Counted from the first letter of the stretch, positions 1-11,570 are shown. The stretch: 64,000 nucleotides of DNA from Daphnia carinata (GCF_022539665.2 NC_081333.1:1922001-1986000), one strand, 5' to 3'. Translations and numbers: made by a program. Notes: generated by a model from the letters alone, not told the origin.

Positions 1-290
1 ATTTACATCCCTAATATAATTTTTTGTATTGCGTGCATAGGATATAGCTTTCGTGCAATTGAATTACAAGCATCGTAAGATGTCTTAGTGTATGGCATTC
101 AGAAACTCAGTATAACTTTTAGTACACTTTTCCCATTATTAACAGGATTGAAACCATAGAGCAACGTCATTGTTGAGCGGTTTCATAGTTTGCATGAAAT
201 CGAAATTAGATATTAGTTAGTTCAAAAACCACTCAATTGTTAGTCTAAGTCTTTTTGCTGTCTTGAATATTCCAATGTGGCAAAATACTT

Positions 291-384
291 ACCAGGTGAG
301 GGGTTCGAACCCTCGTCTCTATATCAGAGATCAGATATCTGTAAGATCTTAAGTCTGACGCCTTAACCACTCGGCCAACCTGGT
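291..384 (-). tRNA. tRNA-Leu(TAA) with a short intron
   Basis: Read on the minus strand, the acceptor arms ACCAGGT and ACCTGGT pair over 7 bp. The D arm GGCCGAGTGGTTAAGGC is the long-variable-arm type seen in leucine tRNAs. The anticodon stem TCAGA pairs with TCTGA only if about 11-12 nt after the loop CTTAAGA are removed, which fits a canonical tRNA intron just 3' of the anticodon. A variable-arm hairpin follows, then a T arm GAGGG/CCCTC with loop TTCGAAC. A T-run lies just past the 3' end, as expected for RNA polymerase III termination. The discriminator base and CCA are not encoded within the limits given. Confidence 0.88.
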
Positions 385-739
385 AGCAATTACGCTCGGG
401 GCATGTGTATTCGACCCCCATAGTGCTTGTTCAATTATCTATGAATAACGTAAATGAAAGCAAATTGTTAATAAAAAAGAAAACAGTACCTTTAAGTGCT
501 GAGCTTTTGGTTCAATATAAATTCAATAGCAACCAATAGTAAATGTATAGACTCATATTATGTAATCGGCAACGTTGTTTGGCCATTGATATTTATTTTT
601 CGAATGTTAACTTACGGATAACTTCCTGCACGATAGCGCCTGATTCCACTCTTTGCCATTTTTTCAACTTAAATGGAAACGATTTTGGTAGTCTGTTAAA
701 TCGGAAAAAAATAAAATATTAGGCCGTAAGATTTAAACT
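385..739. other. intergenic spacer, presumed MRE11 promoter and 5' leader
   Basis: AT-rich spacer between the tRNA-Leu and the MRE11 start codon. I see no conserved gene, tRNA or clear TATA box here. Confidence 0.4.
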
Positions 740-3413
740 ATGGATGAAACTAGCATAGTTGGCGATGTAGAAGAGGAAAGCACATTCAATATTCTAATTG
801 CCACTGACATTCATCTTGGGTTTATGGAAAAGCACCCGACACGCGGTAATTTACTTAAAAATAGTTATGGAAATCTCTGTTTGCTAAGACTAATATCAAT
901 GTAGGAGATGATAGCTTTATAACCTTTGAAGAAATATTGAACTATGGAAAAACTATGAAGGCCGATTTTGTACTTCTTGGTGGAGATCTTTTTCACGAAA
1001 ATAAACCTTCAAGAAGAACATTGCAAAGATGCATGGATCTCCTGCGAAAATATTGTTTGGGTCCAGAGGAACATACATTGCAGTTTTTAAGCGACCCAGA
1101 TATCAACTTTAAAGACTGTTCAACTCCTGGAGTTAACTTCGAAGACCCCAATTTAAGAATAGCCTTGCCAGTATTTTCTATCCATGGAAACCACGACGAT
1201 CCCTGTGGTAAATATCCCCAACTATAGCTGCTATACACTACAGCCATGAAAAAAAAAAATTTTTCTTCCTGTTTTTTAGGGGAAGGTAATTACAGTGTGA
1301 TGGATATGCTTGCAGCAACTGGATTTGTAAATTATTTTGGGAAAGTACCAAATCTGGAAGAGTTAAAGTTTCAACCAATTTTGCTCAAAAAGAGTGATAC
1401 ATTGGTTTCAATTTATGGTATTGGTTCCATGAATGACGATCGCCTCTTCAGACTTTTTCAAGAAGAAAAGGTAAGAAATAAAATTACTTAAAAAAGTGGA
1501 TATAATGTATTCACATATATCTTTCTAATATTTATACATATATTGACCACCTGACCATATATTTCTAATAATTATCCAGGTTTTCTTTGAAGTTCCCGCT
1601 GAACTTGAGGATGAATGGTTTAATATACTGGTCTTGCATCAAAACCGTGCCCGTCATGGTTGTAAAAGCTATGCTGGTGAGCACTTTTTGCCTCACTTCA
1701 TGCACTTGGTTCTCTGGGGCCACGAACACGAATGCCGAATTGATCCTGAAGACTCTTTGGATGAATTTAGGATCACACAGCCTGGTAGCAGTGTGGCAAC
1801 TTCTTTGTCACCTGGCGAAGCGGTCCCGAAGCATGTTGGTATGTTGAAAGTCCACAAAAAAGATTTCTGTATCGAAAAATTACCTTTAAGGACCACACGG
1901 CCTTTCGTATTTGACACGTTGTCATTGGACGAATTTAGTGACATTGGCTACCAATTCGCCAATGATGAAGTGGTAGAAAAAATTCGTGGCAAAATTAACG
2001 AAATGCTTGACTTCGCGAAAACCCTACTGTCTGGTAAGACCAACATTAGTTAACTTGATTCGTTTAACTTAAAAAAAGAATATGCCATCTAAGGCCATCC
2101 CAACCAGCCTGTACTTCCGCTCCTACGATTGAGGATCGAGCACGAAAGCGATCAACAGTTCTTAAATACTCGTGATTTACACGTTGAGCTGAGTCTTGAA
2201 AAACTTGTTGCCAACCCGGAGGATGTTGTGAAGCTTGTCAGAAAACGCAGCGTTCAGGAGAAGATAAAGTCTGACGTCGATGAGGAAGCTTGGGATACTG
2301 TCTTTAATATGGAGGTTTGAATTTTTACTGGGATACAAATTCAGATGATTCTGTTAAATTTTAATGTTTTGAGTAGTCTATTAATATGGTTGAGGGTCAT
2401 CTGGAAAACTTATTGATAGACTACTACAAAGAGAGCAAAAAACCTCTGCTAGTGATGCATGAACGCTCGCTTGCTGAAGCCGTTCGCTACTATGTGGACA
2501 AGACTCATGATGACGCCTTTCGTGATTTAATTGAGTAATCCGTAGATGATGTTATTTATAATTAAATTTTTATCCTTCCCATATTGCGTCCAGTTTACAA
2601 GCACAAAAGACAAAAGAACAATTGAAGAACAATGTTGCAGGAACGGATAGAGCCAGTTTTAGAGATGCCTTCGCAGAGATCCGTGAGCAGAGAAATTCCG
2701 ATACGCAGCAAATCATTGACGAGGTTTGCCCGTAATCTTTCACGGCTTCACGTAGAAAATGTTAATGATTTTGTCGTCTTTGCATCAGGCTCATAGTTGG
2801 CTAAGTGGTGAGATCTCCGCCGTCAAACGGGAGCCTTCATTAGCAAGTGATTTTGTAAGTACTATATTGACCGTTAACAATTGTCATTTGGCCATAAGTA
2901 AACATTTTGCATTTGTGATTACAGGCACATCGCCAAGCGGATGATGATGAAATGGATGTTAGCAACATACTTACCGATGTGTCCCCGGTTCAAACACGTG
3001 GCCGAGGAAAAGGACGTGGTAGAGCTCGTGCCGCTGCCTCTACAAGTACAAGAGGTCGTGGTAGAGGTAGAGGTGCCACCAAAGAAGTCAAAATGGATAA
3101 AGAGGATGTTACTATTATAAGTGACAGCGAAGAAGAATTCATTCCAGTAGCCACTGTGGCTACACCGCGTCAGACGGCTAGATCATCTCGCGGTATACGA
3201 GGAGCACGTGCTAGTGCCCCTGCAAATCCACCAGCCGCATCTAGCAAAATAACTCAGGCCTTCGCTCGACAATCGCAAATTTCTACCCAACCAACCCAAC
3301 GGGCAGCTCCTCCCACTACCCCTGCTACAGGAACGCTTGCTACCACTGCTCGCTCTGCCCGTCCCAAAGCTTCAACAGCTCGTGGTGTTTGCTATGTCAG
3401 CGACAGCGATTAA
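740..3413 (+). CDS. MRE11: double-strand-break repair nuclease MRE11
   Basis: MRE11 is the Mn-dependent 3'-5' exonuclease/endonuclease of the MRE11-RAD50-NBS1 complex, which senses and processes DNA double-strand breaks in the nucleus. Nine exons join in frame (740-845, 905-1207, 1280-1470, 1580-2033, 2094-2314, 2395-2534, 2594-2723, 2789-2854, 2925-3413) and give 699 residues, close to the usual animal length of about 700. The phosphoesterase motifs are visible in order: [26 protein letters not shown], a histidine in LHQNR and WGHEHEC. The capping domain follows ([15 protein letters not shown] onward). The C-terminus carries a Gly-Arg-rich stretch ([11 protein letters not shown]) and acidic SDSEEE, then ends in SDSD, as in animal MRE11. 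The ATG is the first in frame before the conserved [12 protein letters not shown]. The exon 6 acceptor is TTGAG and the exon 6 donor is inferred from reading phase. Confidence 0.95.
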
Positions 3414-3532
3414 ATCCAACATTCTCTACCCATTCGACTTTAAGTATTAAATGGAAAGGATATTCCAAATTACTAGGGGTTCCTTACAGCTGTGGACATT
3501 TTATGCATCTTTCAAATACCATTTATTGTTAA

Positions 3533-5140
3533 ATGTGGTTTTTCGTTAATTCACAGAAGCGTTCGTTGGGCATTCATGTGGTTGTTACTTCTATCCAGCA
3601 GCTAATTTACACAATGAGACGTTATTTGAAAATTGCTTGGAACATTCAACGTGGAGAACATTTTGTAAGTAACAAGTTAAAGCTGAAAAACGCATTAATC
3701 AAATAACGAAAAGAGAAGATTCAACATAACGGCCAGTACTCCTTGACTTATTTGCACAACACAAAAAATTATCATCGTTTGTTCAAATAAAATTCTTCAA
3801 TTGCCAAACAAGGTCTAGTCATATGAGGCAAATTTAATCCGAGAAAAACTGACGCCATCCGTATCTGAAGTACAAAGACGAACAAAATCGTTATCATATC
3901 GGGCATGTGTTGCAATACGAAAATGAACAAGCGGGCTATGAAACTGTTGACTTGGCAATATCCACTACCAGTGCAACATCGTAGTTGCTGCAAAGAGGAT
4001 ATAGAATAGTTTGTCCGACCTCTTTATTCGTCAGGGGTTGATCCTGACATCTCAATAAACTTTGGTAGTTAAGGTAAGTAGTTATCGAAGATTGAATTTC
4101 CGAAATATTAACATAAGCTCCAGTCGTAGTTGCTTGATAAAATGTAATCAATTGTTACTGCGTCGTACACCGCACTCTGCTGCGTACTGGCTAAAGATGA
4201 CTAGTGTAGAATTTTACTGCGTGAGGCACTGGATTTTTCAGTTCACAAGTGTTCTTGTACACACTGTGTGTTTACATGGGTGTAACATTCGAAACCGTAC
4301 AAAGCTTTCATGCTTATCTTTTTTTTTTTCGTTTTCATAGAGCACGCAGTTCTAAACTCGAATTCATTTTCAACATTGATGCGGAATGGGTGACTTCAAT
4401 GAAACGGTATAATTTTCACCTGAAACGAAAACTTGTCCTCAAACAATATTGAGTTAAGTATTCGGAGCTCGTAATAACGTTAAGTCTTTATTTTCTTGTT
4501 GTCACACTTGCAGTTTTTGTATCACTACACCAACGTAGATGCATACTCCAAAATTTTGCGTGAGAAAACTCTATTGAAATCTTCAAAAGATCGCAATGGG
4601 ACAAATCAACGCTACGGACCTGGCGTCTACCTAACTTCACTTAAACCTGAGACTGGGTGTGATAAAATAAAAATAGATAATCGGGATGGGGCTGCTCTCA
4701 AGCCAAAATATGCCGACAAGACAGAAGAATACTATTTCAAGTTCAACAAGAGAAACCTTCCTGGCGTGGAACGTGTCGAAATGAAAGGAGGTCGAGATGT
4801 TTGGCGTTTTCCTAATGACATCAACCTAAGCACGATTTCATTTTACTATGGATATACTGATGAGCCTGAGTCTGAGACATATCAACGAAATAACTCGTCA
4901 CCCAATGTTCATGCCATTGCTAAAACGGGTTTGTATGATTACGAAGAACATAGTAACCAGGCAGAAAAATCTTTTGGGCGCTCGCGTGGAAATGACGTGT
5001 ATGGATCTTCTCAACAACAGCAGGAACCGGAAACCTCTGGATTGGGACTTGTAGCTGGAACAGCCGCCGTTTTAGCTGTTGGAGCAGTTGCCTTTGGTCT
5101 TTTTGCTGCATCCCGTCAAGCAAATCGAAATAACCAATAG
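3533..5140 (+). CDS. HYD1-type ADP-ribosyltransferase-like membrane protein, copy A
   Basis: Two exons are proposed: 3533-3664 (44 codons, ATG directly after an in-frame stop, donor GTAAGT at 3665) and 4514-5140 (acceptor CTTGCAG). Both are phase 0 and give 252 residues. Exon 2 opens with FLYHYTN, then AYSKILR about ten residues on, then RYGPGVYLTSLKP, then GGRDVWRFPNDINL. This order of His, Tyr and a later Asp resembles the HYD1 class of ADP-ribosyltransferases, a fold known mainly from bacterial polymorphic toxins and scattered eukaryotic genes. The C-terminus has a Gln-rich stretch and one 23-25-residue hydrophobic segment (GLGLVAGTAAVLAVGAVAFG) followed by a short basic tail, so a single-pass tail anchor is likely. 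The family call comes from motif reading only, and activity is unproven. The next gene copy is 1.4 kb downstream. Confidence 0.6.
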
Positions 5141-5302
5141 TAATAACATTACAATACGAAAGACGTTTTCTTATTTCTTCGATGTTATTCTTCAAACAGT
5201 TCTACATAGACTATAAGTTTTCTATACAAATTGGTTATCTAAAAAGTATTACATTTTTCGGCAAACGCCAGTCTGAAGTAATTACAGTTATGGGGTCCAT
5301 AA

Positions 5303-5375
5303 GCCTGGCTAGCTCAGTCGGTAGAGCATGAGACTCTTAATCTCAGGGTCGTGGGTTCGAGCCCCACGTTGGGCG
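5303..5375 (+). tRNA. tRNA-Lys(CTT)
   Basis: Complete cloverleaf of 73 nt. The D arm is GCTC/GAGC, the anticodon stem TGAGA/TCTCA encloses loop CTCTTAA (anticodon CTT), and the T arm is GTGGG/CCCAC with loop TTCGAGC. It closely matches the usual animal tRNA-Lys(CTT); the acceptor stem has several G-T pairs. A TTTT run follows within 10 bp. It sits between the two tandem HYD1-like exons and has no counterpart in the second repeat unit. Confidence 0.95.
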
Positions 5376-6547
5376 AAGTTTTGGAGCACTTATATCACTA
5401 ATACATTTATTGCGGTTTGTGATAATGAATGTATTAAAGTTTCATTAGAAAACTCGGTTTTTCATTTAAAACAACTTAATCTATATGCTGTCATGAAAAT
5501 TTGATTTGTAAAAAGAATATTTAATATAGATTCATCCAGATGAACACTGTTACATTGATGTCTTCGTTTTTCGGTCCCCTATCAAACTGATAGAATGTTT
5601 AATTTTCAAATAATCAAACAACGAAAAAAGAAGATTCAAGATAACGGCCAGTACTCCTTGACTTATTTGCACAACACAAATTATCATCGTTTGTTCAAAC
5701 AAAATTCTTCAATTGACAAACAAGGTCTAGTCATATGAGGCAAATCTATTCCGAGAAAAACTGACGCCATCCGTATCTGAAGTACAAAGACGAACCAAAG
5801 CGTTATCATGACGCCATATTATTTCGCCTTTTAGAGCTGAAACATAGGTAAACGCATTACAAACCTAACGGGCATGTATGTTCCACCTTTTACTAATTCC
5901 ACAATGCACTTCCAACATTTGTAGAAACTTCTCAAGGACATGTGTTGCAATACGAAAATGAGCAAGCGGACTGTAAAACTGTTGCATTGACAATATCCAC
6001 TACCAGTGCAAGATCGTAGTTGCTGCAAAGAGGATATAGAATAGTTTGTCCGACCTCTTTATTCGTCAGGAGTTGATCCTGACATCTCAGTAAACTTTGG
6101 TAGTTACGGTAAGTACTTATCGAAGATTGAATTTCCGAAATATTAACATAAACTCTAGTCGTAGTTGCTTGATAAAATGTAATCAATTGTTACTGCGTCG
6201 TACACCGCACTCTGCTGCGTACTGGCTGAAGATGACTAGTGTAGAATTTTACTGCGTGAGGCACTGGATTTTTCAGTTCACAAGTGTTCTTGTACACACT
6301 GTGTGTTTACATGGGTGTAACATTCGAAACCGTACAAAGCTTTCATACTTATCTTTTTTCTTCCTTTTCATAGAGCACGCATTTCTAAACTCGAATTCAT
6401 TTTCAACATTGATGCGGAATGGGTGACTTCAATGAAACGGTATAATTTCGCCTGAAAAACGAAAACTTGTCCCCAAACAATATTCAGTTAAGTATTCGGA
6501 ACTCGTAGTAACGTTAAGTATTTATTTTCATGTTGCCACACTTGCAG

Positions 6548-7135
6548 TTTTTGTATCACTACACCAACGTATATGCATACTCGAAAATTTTGCGTGACGA
6601 AAAAATATTGAAATCTTCAAAAGATCGTGACGGGACAAATCACCGCTACGGATCTGGTGTCTACCTAACTTCGCTTAAACCTAATACTGGGCGTGGTAAA
6701 ATCAAAAAAAATAATCTCGATGGGGTTGCTCATAAACGAAAATATGCCAACAAGACACAAGAATGCTATTTCAAATTCAAAAAGATAGACCTTCTTGGCG
6801 TGAAGTATGTCTCAACGAAAGGAGGTCGAGATGTTTGGCGTTTTCCTAATGACATCAACCTAAGCACGATTTCATTTTACCATGGATATACTGATGAGCC
6901 TGAGTCTGAGACATATCAACCAAAAGATTCGTCATCCGATTTTTATTATTATGACGATTATGAAGACTATAGTTTTTCATATCCTCATCCGAAAGGAAAT
7001 TACGTTTTTGAACCCCCACGGAAACGGCAGGAATCGGAGACCACTGGATTGGGATTTATAGCTGGAACAGTCGCCGTTTTAGCTGTTGGAATAGCTGCTT
7101 TTCGCCTTTTTGCCGCAGTGCGTCGAGCAAATTGA
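6548..7135 (+). CDS. HYD1-type ADP-ribosyltransferase-like exon, copy B
   Basis: This paralogue of the 4514-5140 exon starts after an identical acceptor context (CACTTGCAG) and stays open for 195 codons. The blocks FLYHYTN, AYSKILR, GVYLTSLKP and GGRDVWRFPNDINL are unchanged, while the segments between them differ strongly from copy A. The middle region after YTDEPESETYQ is unrelated in composition (Tyr/Asp-rich). The C-terminal hydrophobic segment and basic tail are kept. No copy of the small first exon lies upstream. Either the exon is an alternative 3' exon joined to 3533-3664 (the phase fits), or translation starts at an in-frame ATG at 6530 inside the intron, or it is a partial gene. No frameshift or stop is present. 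Confidence 0.55.
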   Translation, partial: FLYHYTNVYAYSKILRDEKILKSSKDRDGTNHRYGSGVYLTSLKPNTGRGKIKKNNLDGVAHKRKYANKTQECYFKFKKIDLLGVKYVSTKGGRDVWRFPNDINLSTISFYHGYTDEPESETYQPKDSSSDFYYYDDYEDYSFSYPHPKGNYVFEPPRKRQESETTGLGFIAGTVAVLAVGIAAFRLFAAVRRAN

Positions 7136-7669
7136 AATAACTGATAGTTACACTACAATGCGAAAGATGTATTCTTAGTGTATATTTTTGCACGTTATTC
7201 TTCAAACATTTTTACATACTATATGAGTTTTCCGTGTAGGCCAAAATAGTGTCATTTGGCTTTAGATAGCGTTATCTAAAAAGCATTTCATAATACTTCC
7301 AGACCAGACTATGTTTTTTTCATTAAGAAAAAACATAATGTATATGCTGTCATAACAATTGGGTTTGTAAAAAGAATATTCAGTACAGATTCGTCCAGAT
7401 GAACCCTGATGTTTTCGGTTTTCGGTCCCCTATCAAACTGATAGAATATTTAATTTTCCAGATAAACACTTGGAACAAATAATGTTGTAAATCAAAACTG
7501 GTCTTAGATATCCGTTTAGTATCTTGCATTATTTTATTTAGCATATTCAATTGACATAATTTTTTATTTTTTTTTATTTTACGCGTATGGTAAATTGTTT
7601 TATTGTTTCATCAGGATCGGATGGGTAAATGTCAACCGCCAAAGAAAAAAAATACTTGACAACTAATTT
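7136..7669. other. intergenic, end of duplicated unit
   Basis: AT-rich 3' flank of copy B up to about 7460, where duplicated sequence ends, then the 3' flank of the minus-strand protease gene. I see no other gene. Confidence 0.4.
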
Positions 7670-10600
7670 TTACCACAAAATGCAGTCATCGACGCGGTTC
7701 ATTGGGCTTCCGGCTGGGCAACTGAATTCGCGGGCGAAATCCTCGTTGTTGGAGAGCGGGCCAATAACGCGGAACCTGCTCGGGCTGTGCGGATCGGTCA
7801 AGATCTGTTCTTCGAGACGTTCGGGCGTTTCAACTCCGCACCAAAGATTGGCGTAGGATAGGAAAAATATTTGGTCGGATGTGAATTGTTCCAAACCAGG
7901 CAACAAAGGCTCAGCTCCATTGGCTGCCACGTAGAAATTGTAAGCGCGATAAGCTTCACGCAGACCTCCGTTATCAGCGATGTTCTCGCCCTGGGTTGTC
8001 ACACCGTTAACCTGTTTACCAACGCAGATAAATTTAAATTAGGTTAGGCAACCCAAGTTTTTATCATAGGAATAATAAAGACGGAAAGAAAGCAACACAT
8101 ACGTGTGAGCCACTGGCCACAGTGAAGTTGTTGTACTGATCAATAAAACATTGGGCACGTTCCAGGTAGTTAGCCAAAGTTTCGGGAGTCCACCAGTTGG
8201 CCGTGTTACCGAACTTGTCACTTTGGCGACCTTGCATAAAGAAATTTGTAACTTCAATGTTATGATTTTAAGCGTGATAATGACAATACCTTGATCATCA
8301 AAACCGTGGGTAATTTCATGTCCAATGACGCTTCCAATGCCTCCGTAATTCATGTTCCTGTGTAATCAAATATGAGATTTATAGCAAGTGTGTAATTAAG
8401 ACCGTGATCAACGTCATTTTTCACTTACGCCAGACGACCCAATCCGTAGAAAGGAGGTTGCAAAATACCAGCGGGGAAAGCTATTTTTTCCAAAATTAAC
8501 ATCACTAAACGTCTTAAAGTTAGGAGAAAAGAGAGAAAGTGTTCGTACTGATTGAGTTCAATTGAGGCTCGTAGAAGGCGTTCACGATGGAAGGGTAGGT
8601 GTTCCATCTGGTACGATCAGTCGGTCCTCGCAGAGTCAAGAAATCTTTTTTGTTGAGGAATGAATTGGCATTCTGCACGTTCTGGAAGTGAGTCGCTGTT
8701 GTAGCTGTCAACTGAACAAGTCACGGTAATAAAATTGATATTTACATTAAAATTTCAAATGAAAGCATTGCTAAATCTGTAAACTAAAGAATGTGTAAGT
8801 TACCCCGTTATAGTAGGCCTCGAGAGCAGCCTTGTCCTTGATCCAATCTGGGTAACCAACAAATTCACTCATGTAATCAGCCTTCTCTCGTGCGATGGCT
8901 TTCGTGCCTTCATCCATCCAAGTGGCATCATCCACCAAAGTTTTAAAGGCCGTTTTCAAGTTGGCGATCATTAGAGTGGTCTTGAAAATATCATGATTTG
9001 AATCATTAGATGAGACTTGTAATATTTGAGTGGTTGCGCTACAACCTCTTTGATTGCGTTTTTTTTTTCAAAAGGTGTACAATTAACAGTAAAATTAACA
9101 TTTTAGTCGGAATTAGCGGTTAAATTTAGTTATAATAGGTAAGGTTTCCGTGTTAAAATTTGAGATCTAAAAAAATTCGGACTTAAAAATAAGCCCAACA
9201 AAATAAGCCCGACAAAAATAAGCCCGGCTTTTTTCCTTTTTTTTTTAATGTAGATATAGCATTAAAAAATTCTGTTTGAGATTCTAAATTAAATGAGATT
9301 CACGAAAGTCAACTTAGTTTTTAGGTGGAACATTTAGTTTTTGAGTTATTTGAATTAAAAGTAGTTGCTAATGTATACGTTAAAATCATCATAAAAATAC
9401 CTCAATTTTTGCGGCTTCATCGAAGGCTCTTTCGACGTACTTGGCACCTGTTGCGAATCCGACCAAGTTGTTGGCTTGATTGGCGCACGTTGTCGACCTA
9501 ATATCACGCAGTTATGTTTAAATTTCATATTCATTTCGACGAGTATTGCGTATTGTAACAAACCTAGCCTCAGGTTGGGTAGTGCCGTAATAAGCGCTAG
9601 AGAAAGCAAAAGCTAGATCTCTCATTTGCTGATTGGTGTAACCTCCCAAATCCTTGACGAAGCGCCAGTGAATGTAGTTAGCTAAAACAAAAATCCTAAT
9701 TAGTTACTCACGTACATAGGATATTCCCATTTAACCTACCAAGAGTACGAGTCGGTGTGACATCTAGAAGAGCGACCAGTTTCTTCAAGTAATCCGTTTC
9801 GGTAACGATGACGCGCTCAGTCGATGGAACCGTAATATCAGCCAAACTATAGATATTGGACAGATATTCCTCCCAATTGATCTGCATAACCACATTACAT
9901 TGTAGTTTGGCGGTAAAGCTACAAGAAAATGAGACAAACCTTTCCGTTGTTTGTGTTGGTTGGAACGCTATCGGTCCATGCTTGAACTTCGCTAACCAAC
10001 AAGGGGTTGTATAAGCGAGTGATGTTACGACGGTCTTCAGCCGGTGTTGTAATCTAATACAAAACGATTAACCATCGTTTGTTAAATAAATAGATGGTTA
10101 ACTAAAAAACCTTGGCCAATTCGGATTCAAAAGTCCACATTGCCACAACATCAGCGTCGATCTGGGCATCAGTGGCTCCAGTGTTCAGGTAGTCTCGGAT
10201 GGCTTTGGCGGTGCCGGTGATGTAATCGGAATATGCCGACATAACTTCGGGGGAGCCAGACGGATTAACCAGGATAGAACGAGGCAAAGCCAGCGAACTT
10301 TGATCGATCTAGTTTTTATAGATAAAATTAGGTTAACTCGGGCCAAAGAAATAACACGTCTTGGCAGCTTTACGTAGATAGTGCTTTGGTCAGTGTTTTC
10401 AGAGTCGAGGTAGTTGAAGACGGTGAGGAAGTAATAGGTGCCGTACAATTGGCGGCCAGCGACAGTGGCTGCCTTCCAGTCAAACGAAGCCTCATCCCAG
10501 GTGCTTTGAGTCATGGGCCAGTTACCGAAAAGAGCCAAGAGATCAGTCAGTGGTTGGAGGCCAATCGTTTCGATAGTTTCTGCAAAAGATAAGCAGTTTC

Positions 10601-11409
10601 AATAATTTTTTTTGGTGTTTTAACAAAATAATTTACCGGTGTCGGAGCAAGCAGTGAACATGTCGCGGGCAGTGTTAACGGGAATGGCATCATTTGGATC
10701 ATTTGGCTCGCGCAAAATCACTGATTGCGTTAAAGGTTTGGATTTTTCAATGAAAATGAACAATGCAAATTTGCTAATTTAATAAACGCCTGTTTTACGT
10801 TAAGACAATGTAACAGACCTTTGAGGATTTCGGTCAACTCATCGCGCAAAATGTCGAACTGGGTCCAGCGCGATTTCGAGTCGGGGATCGGGTGTTTTTC
10901 GATCCATCCGCCGCAAGCGTACTGGAAAAAATCCTGGCATGGATCGGCAGTCAGATCCATCGATTCGATTAGAGCAGCGGCTGAATTAAGGGAATGTTAT
11001 TCCGTCAATTAAAATATCACAGGTAAAGGACAGAATAGTTGGAAGTAATTCAAATGAGGAGTACCTGCGACGACGCATTCAGTTGTTGTGCAAATAGCTT
11101 TTCCATCAGCTGTTATCAAGGGAGCATTGCCTTCTTTGGTGATTCTAGCTTGATCTTTTAAAACTAATTGGCAAATGAAAAAAAAAGCATTTGATTTGGA
11201 ACAAGTTGTTGAAATGAGGATTATAGAGAGTACTTACTTCGCTGCAAAGTTCGAGGTTGGATGACGTAAGCATCGTTCATGCCAAGCAAAGCGATGAAAC
11301 CAATCAATGCAAGCGTTGCAACAGGTAATCTTTAATTAACGTATTGAAAAGATCATAATTAATGGTTAATAGTCAAACTTATATTGTAACGATTGAAATA
11401 CTTGGCCAT
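7670..11409 (-). CDS. secreted neprilysin-like M13 zinc metalloprotease
   Basis: This is an M13 peptidase, which cleaves small peptides outside cells. On the minus strand a split first codon region (ATGGCCAA, then acceptor TTAAAG) gives MAKLPVATLALIGFIALLG, a typical signal peptide, instead of the type II transmembrane anchor of classical neprilysin. Then come ADPCQDFFQYACGGWI (family N-terminal motif), many short exons of the helical domain, the zinc site HEITH at 8306-8320 within GHEITHGFDDQG, the third ligand region GENIAD near 7975-7990, and the C-terminal Cys-x-x-Trp (CILW). Around 14-15 exons separated by mostly short introns give about 700 residues, the family size. One intron (about 9000-9390) is enlarged by a dispersed repeat. 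A 5' UTR exon and TATA box lie upstream. Confidence 0.9.
9060..9370. repeat. ATAAGCCCGAC dispersed repeat inside a neprilysin intron
   Basis: Contains successive AAGCCC(A/G)(A/G)C units near 9190-9230 and then a segment AAATGAGATTCACGAAAGTC followed by TTAGTTTTTAGG. Closely similar blocks occur at 35.1-36.1 kb and 60.0-60.3 kb. Confidence 0.65.
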
Positions 11410-11570
11410 GTTGGTGTTTGTGAAGATCTGGAAATGCTAAAGCAGAAAAAAAAATTAAGAGTGAAACATGATTTTTTAAAAATGATTTAATTAAGAGAAG
11501 CTTTTTGCTCACCTAGACCAGGTGATGGAAGCAACTCCAATGACCTGGAGCACAACTGTGGTACACTTCC

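Larger units (their letters stand above)
3695..7460 (+). repeat. tandem duplication, two units of about 1.8-1.9 kb
   Basis: Unit A runs from about 3695 to 5612 and unit B from about 5612 to 7456. Both start with a similar sequence (AACGGCCAGTACTCCTTGAC at about 3730 and 5644) and end with a shared GGTCCCCTATCAAACTGATA. Each contains the 3' part of the intron, the large coding exon and about 450 bp of downstream sequence. Unit B has about 100 bp of extra sequence around 5820-5935. Unit A alone contains the tRNA-Lys. The 5' breakpoint lies inside the intron of copy A, so the small first exon was not duplicated. Confidence 0.85.

Noticed and set aside
1693..1944. Minus-strand open frame over MRE11 exon 4
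   Set aside because: Antisense shadow of a well-conserved exon.
3936..4340. Open frames on both strands inside the copy A intron, repeated at 5932-6426 in copy B
   Set aside because: They recur only because the intron was duplicated. They have no family features, do not keep splice logic, and lie in the intron of the main gene.
4848..5195. Alternative-frame and antisense open frames over copy A of the HYD1-like exon
   Set aside because: Shadows of the conserved frame, which alone is maintained in copy B.
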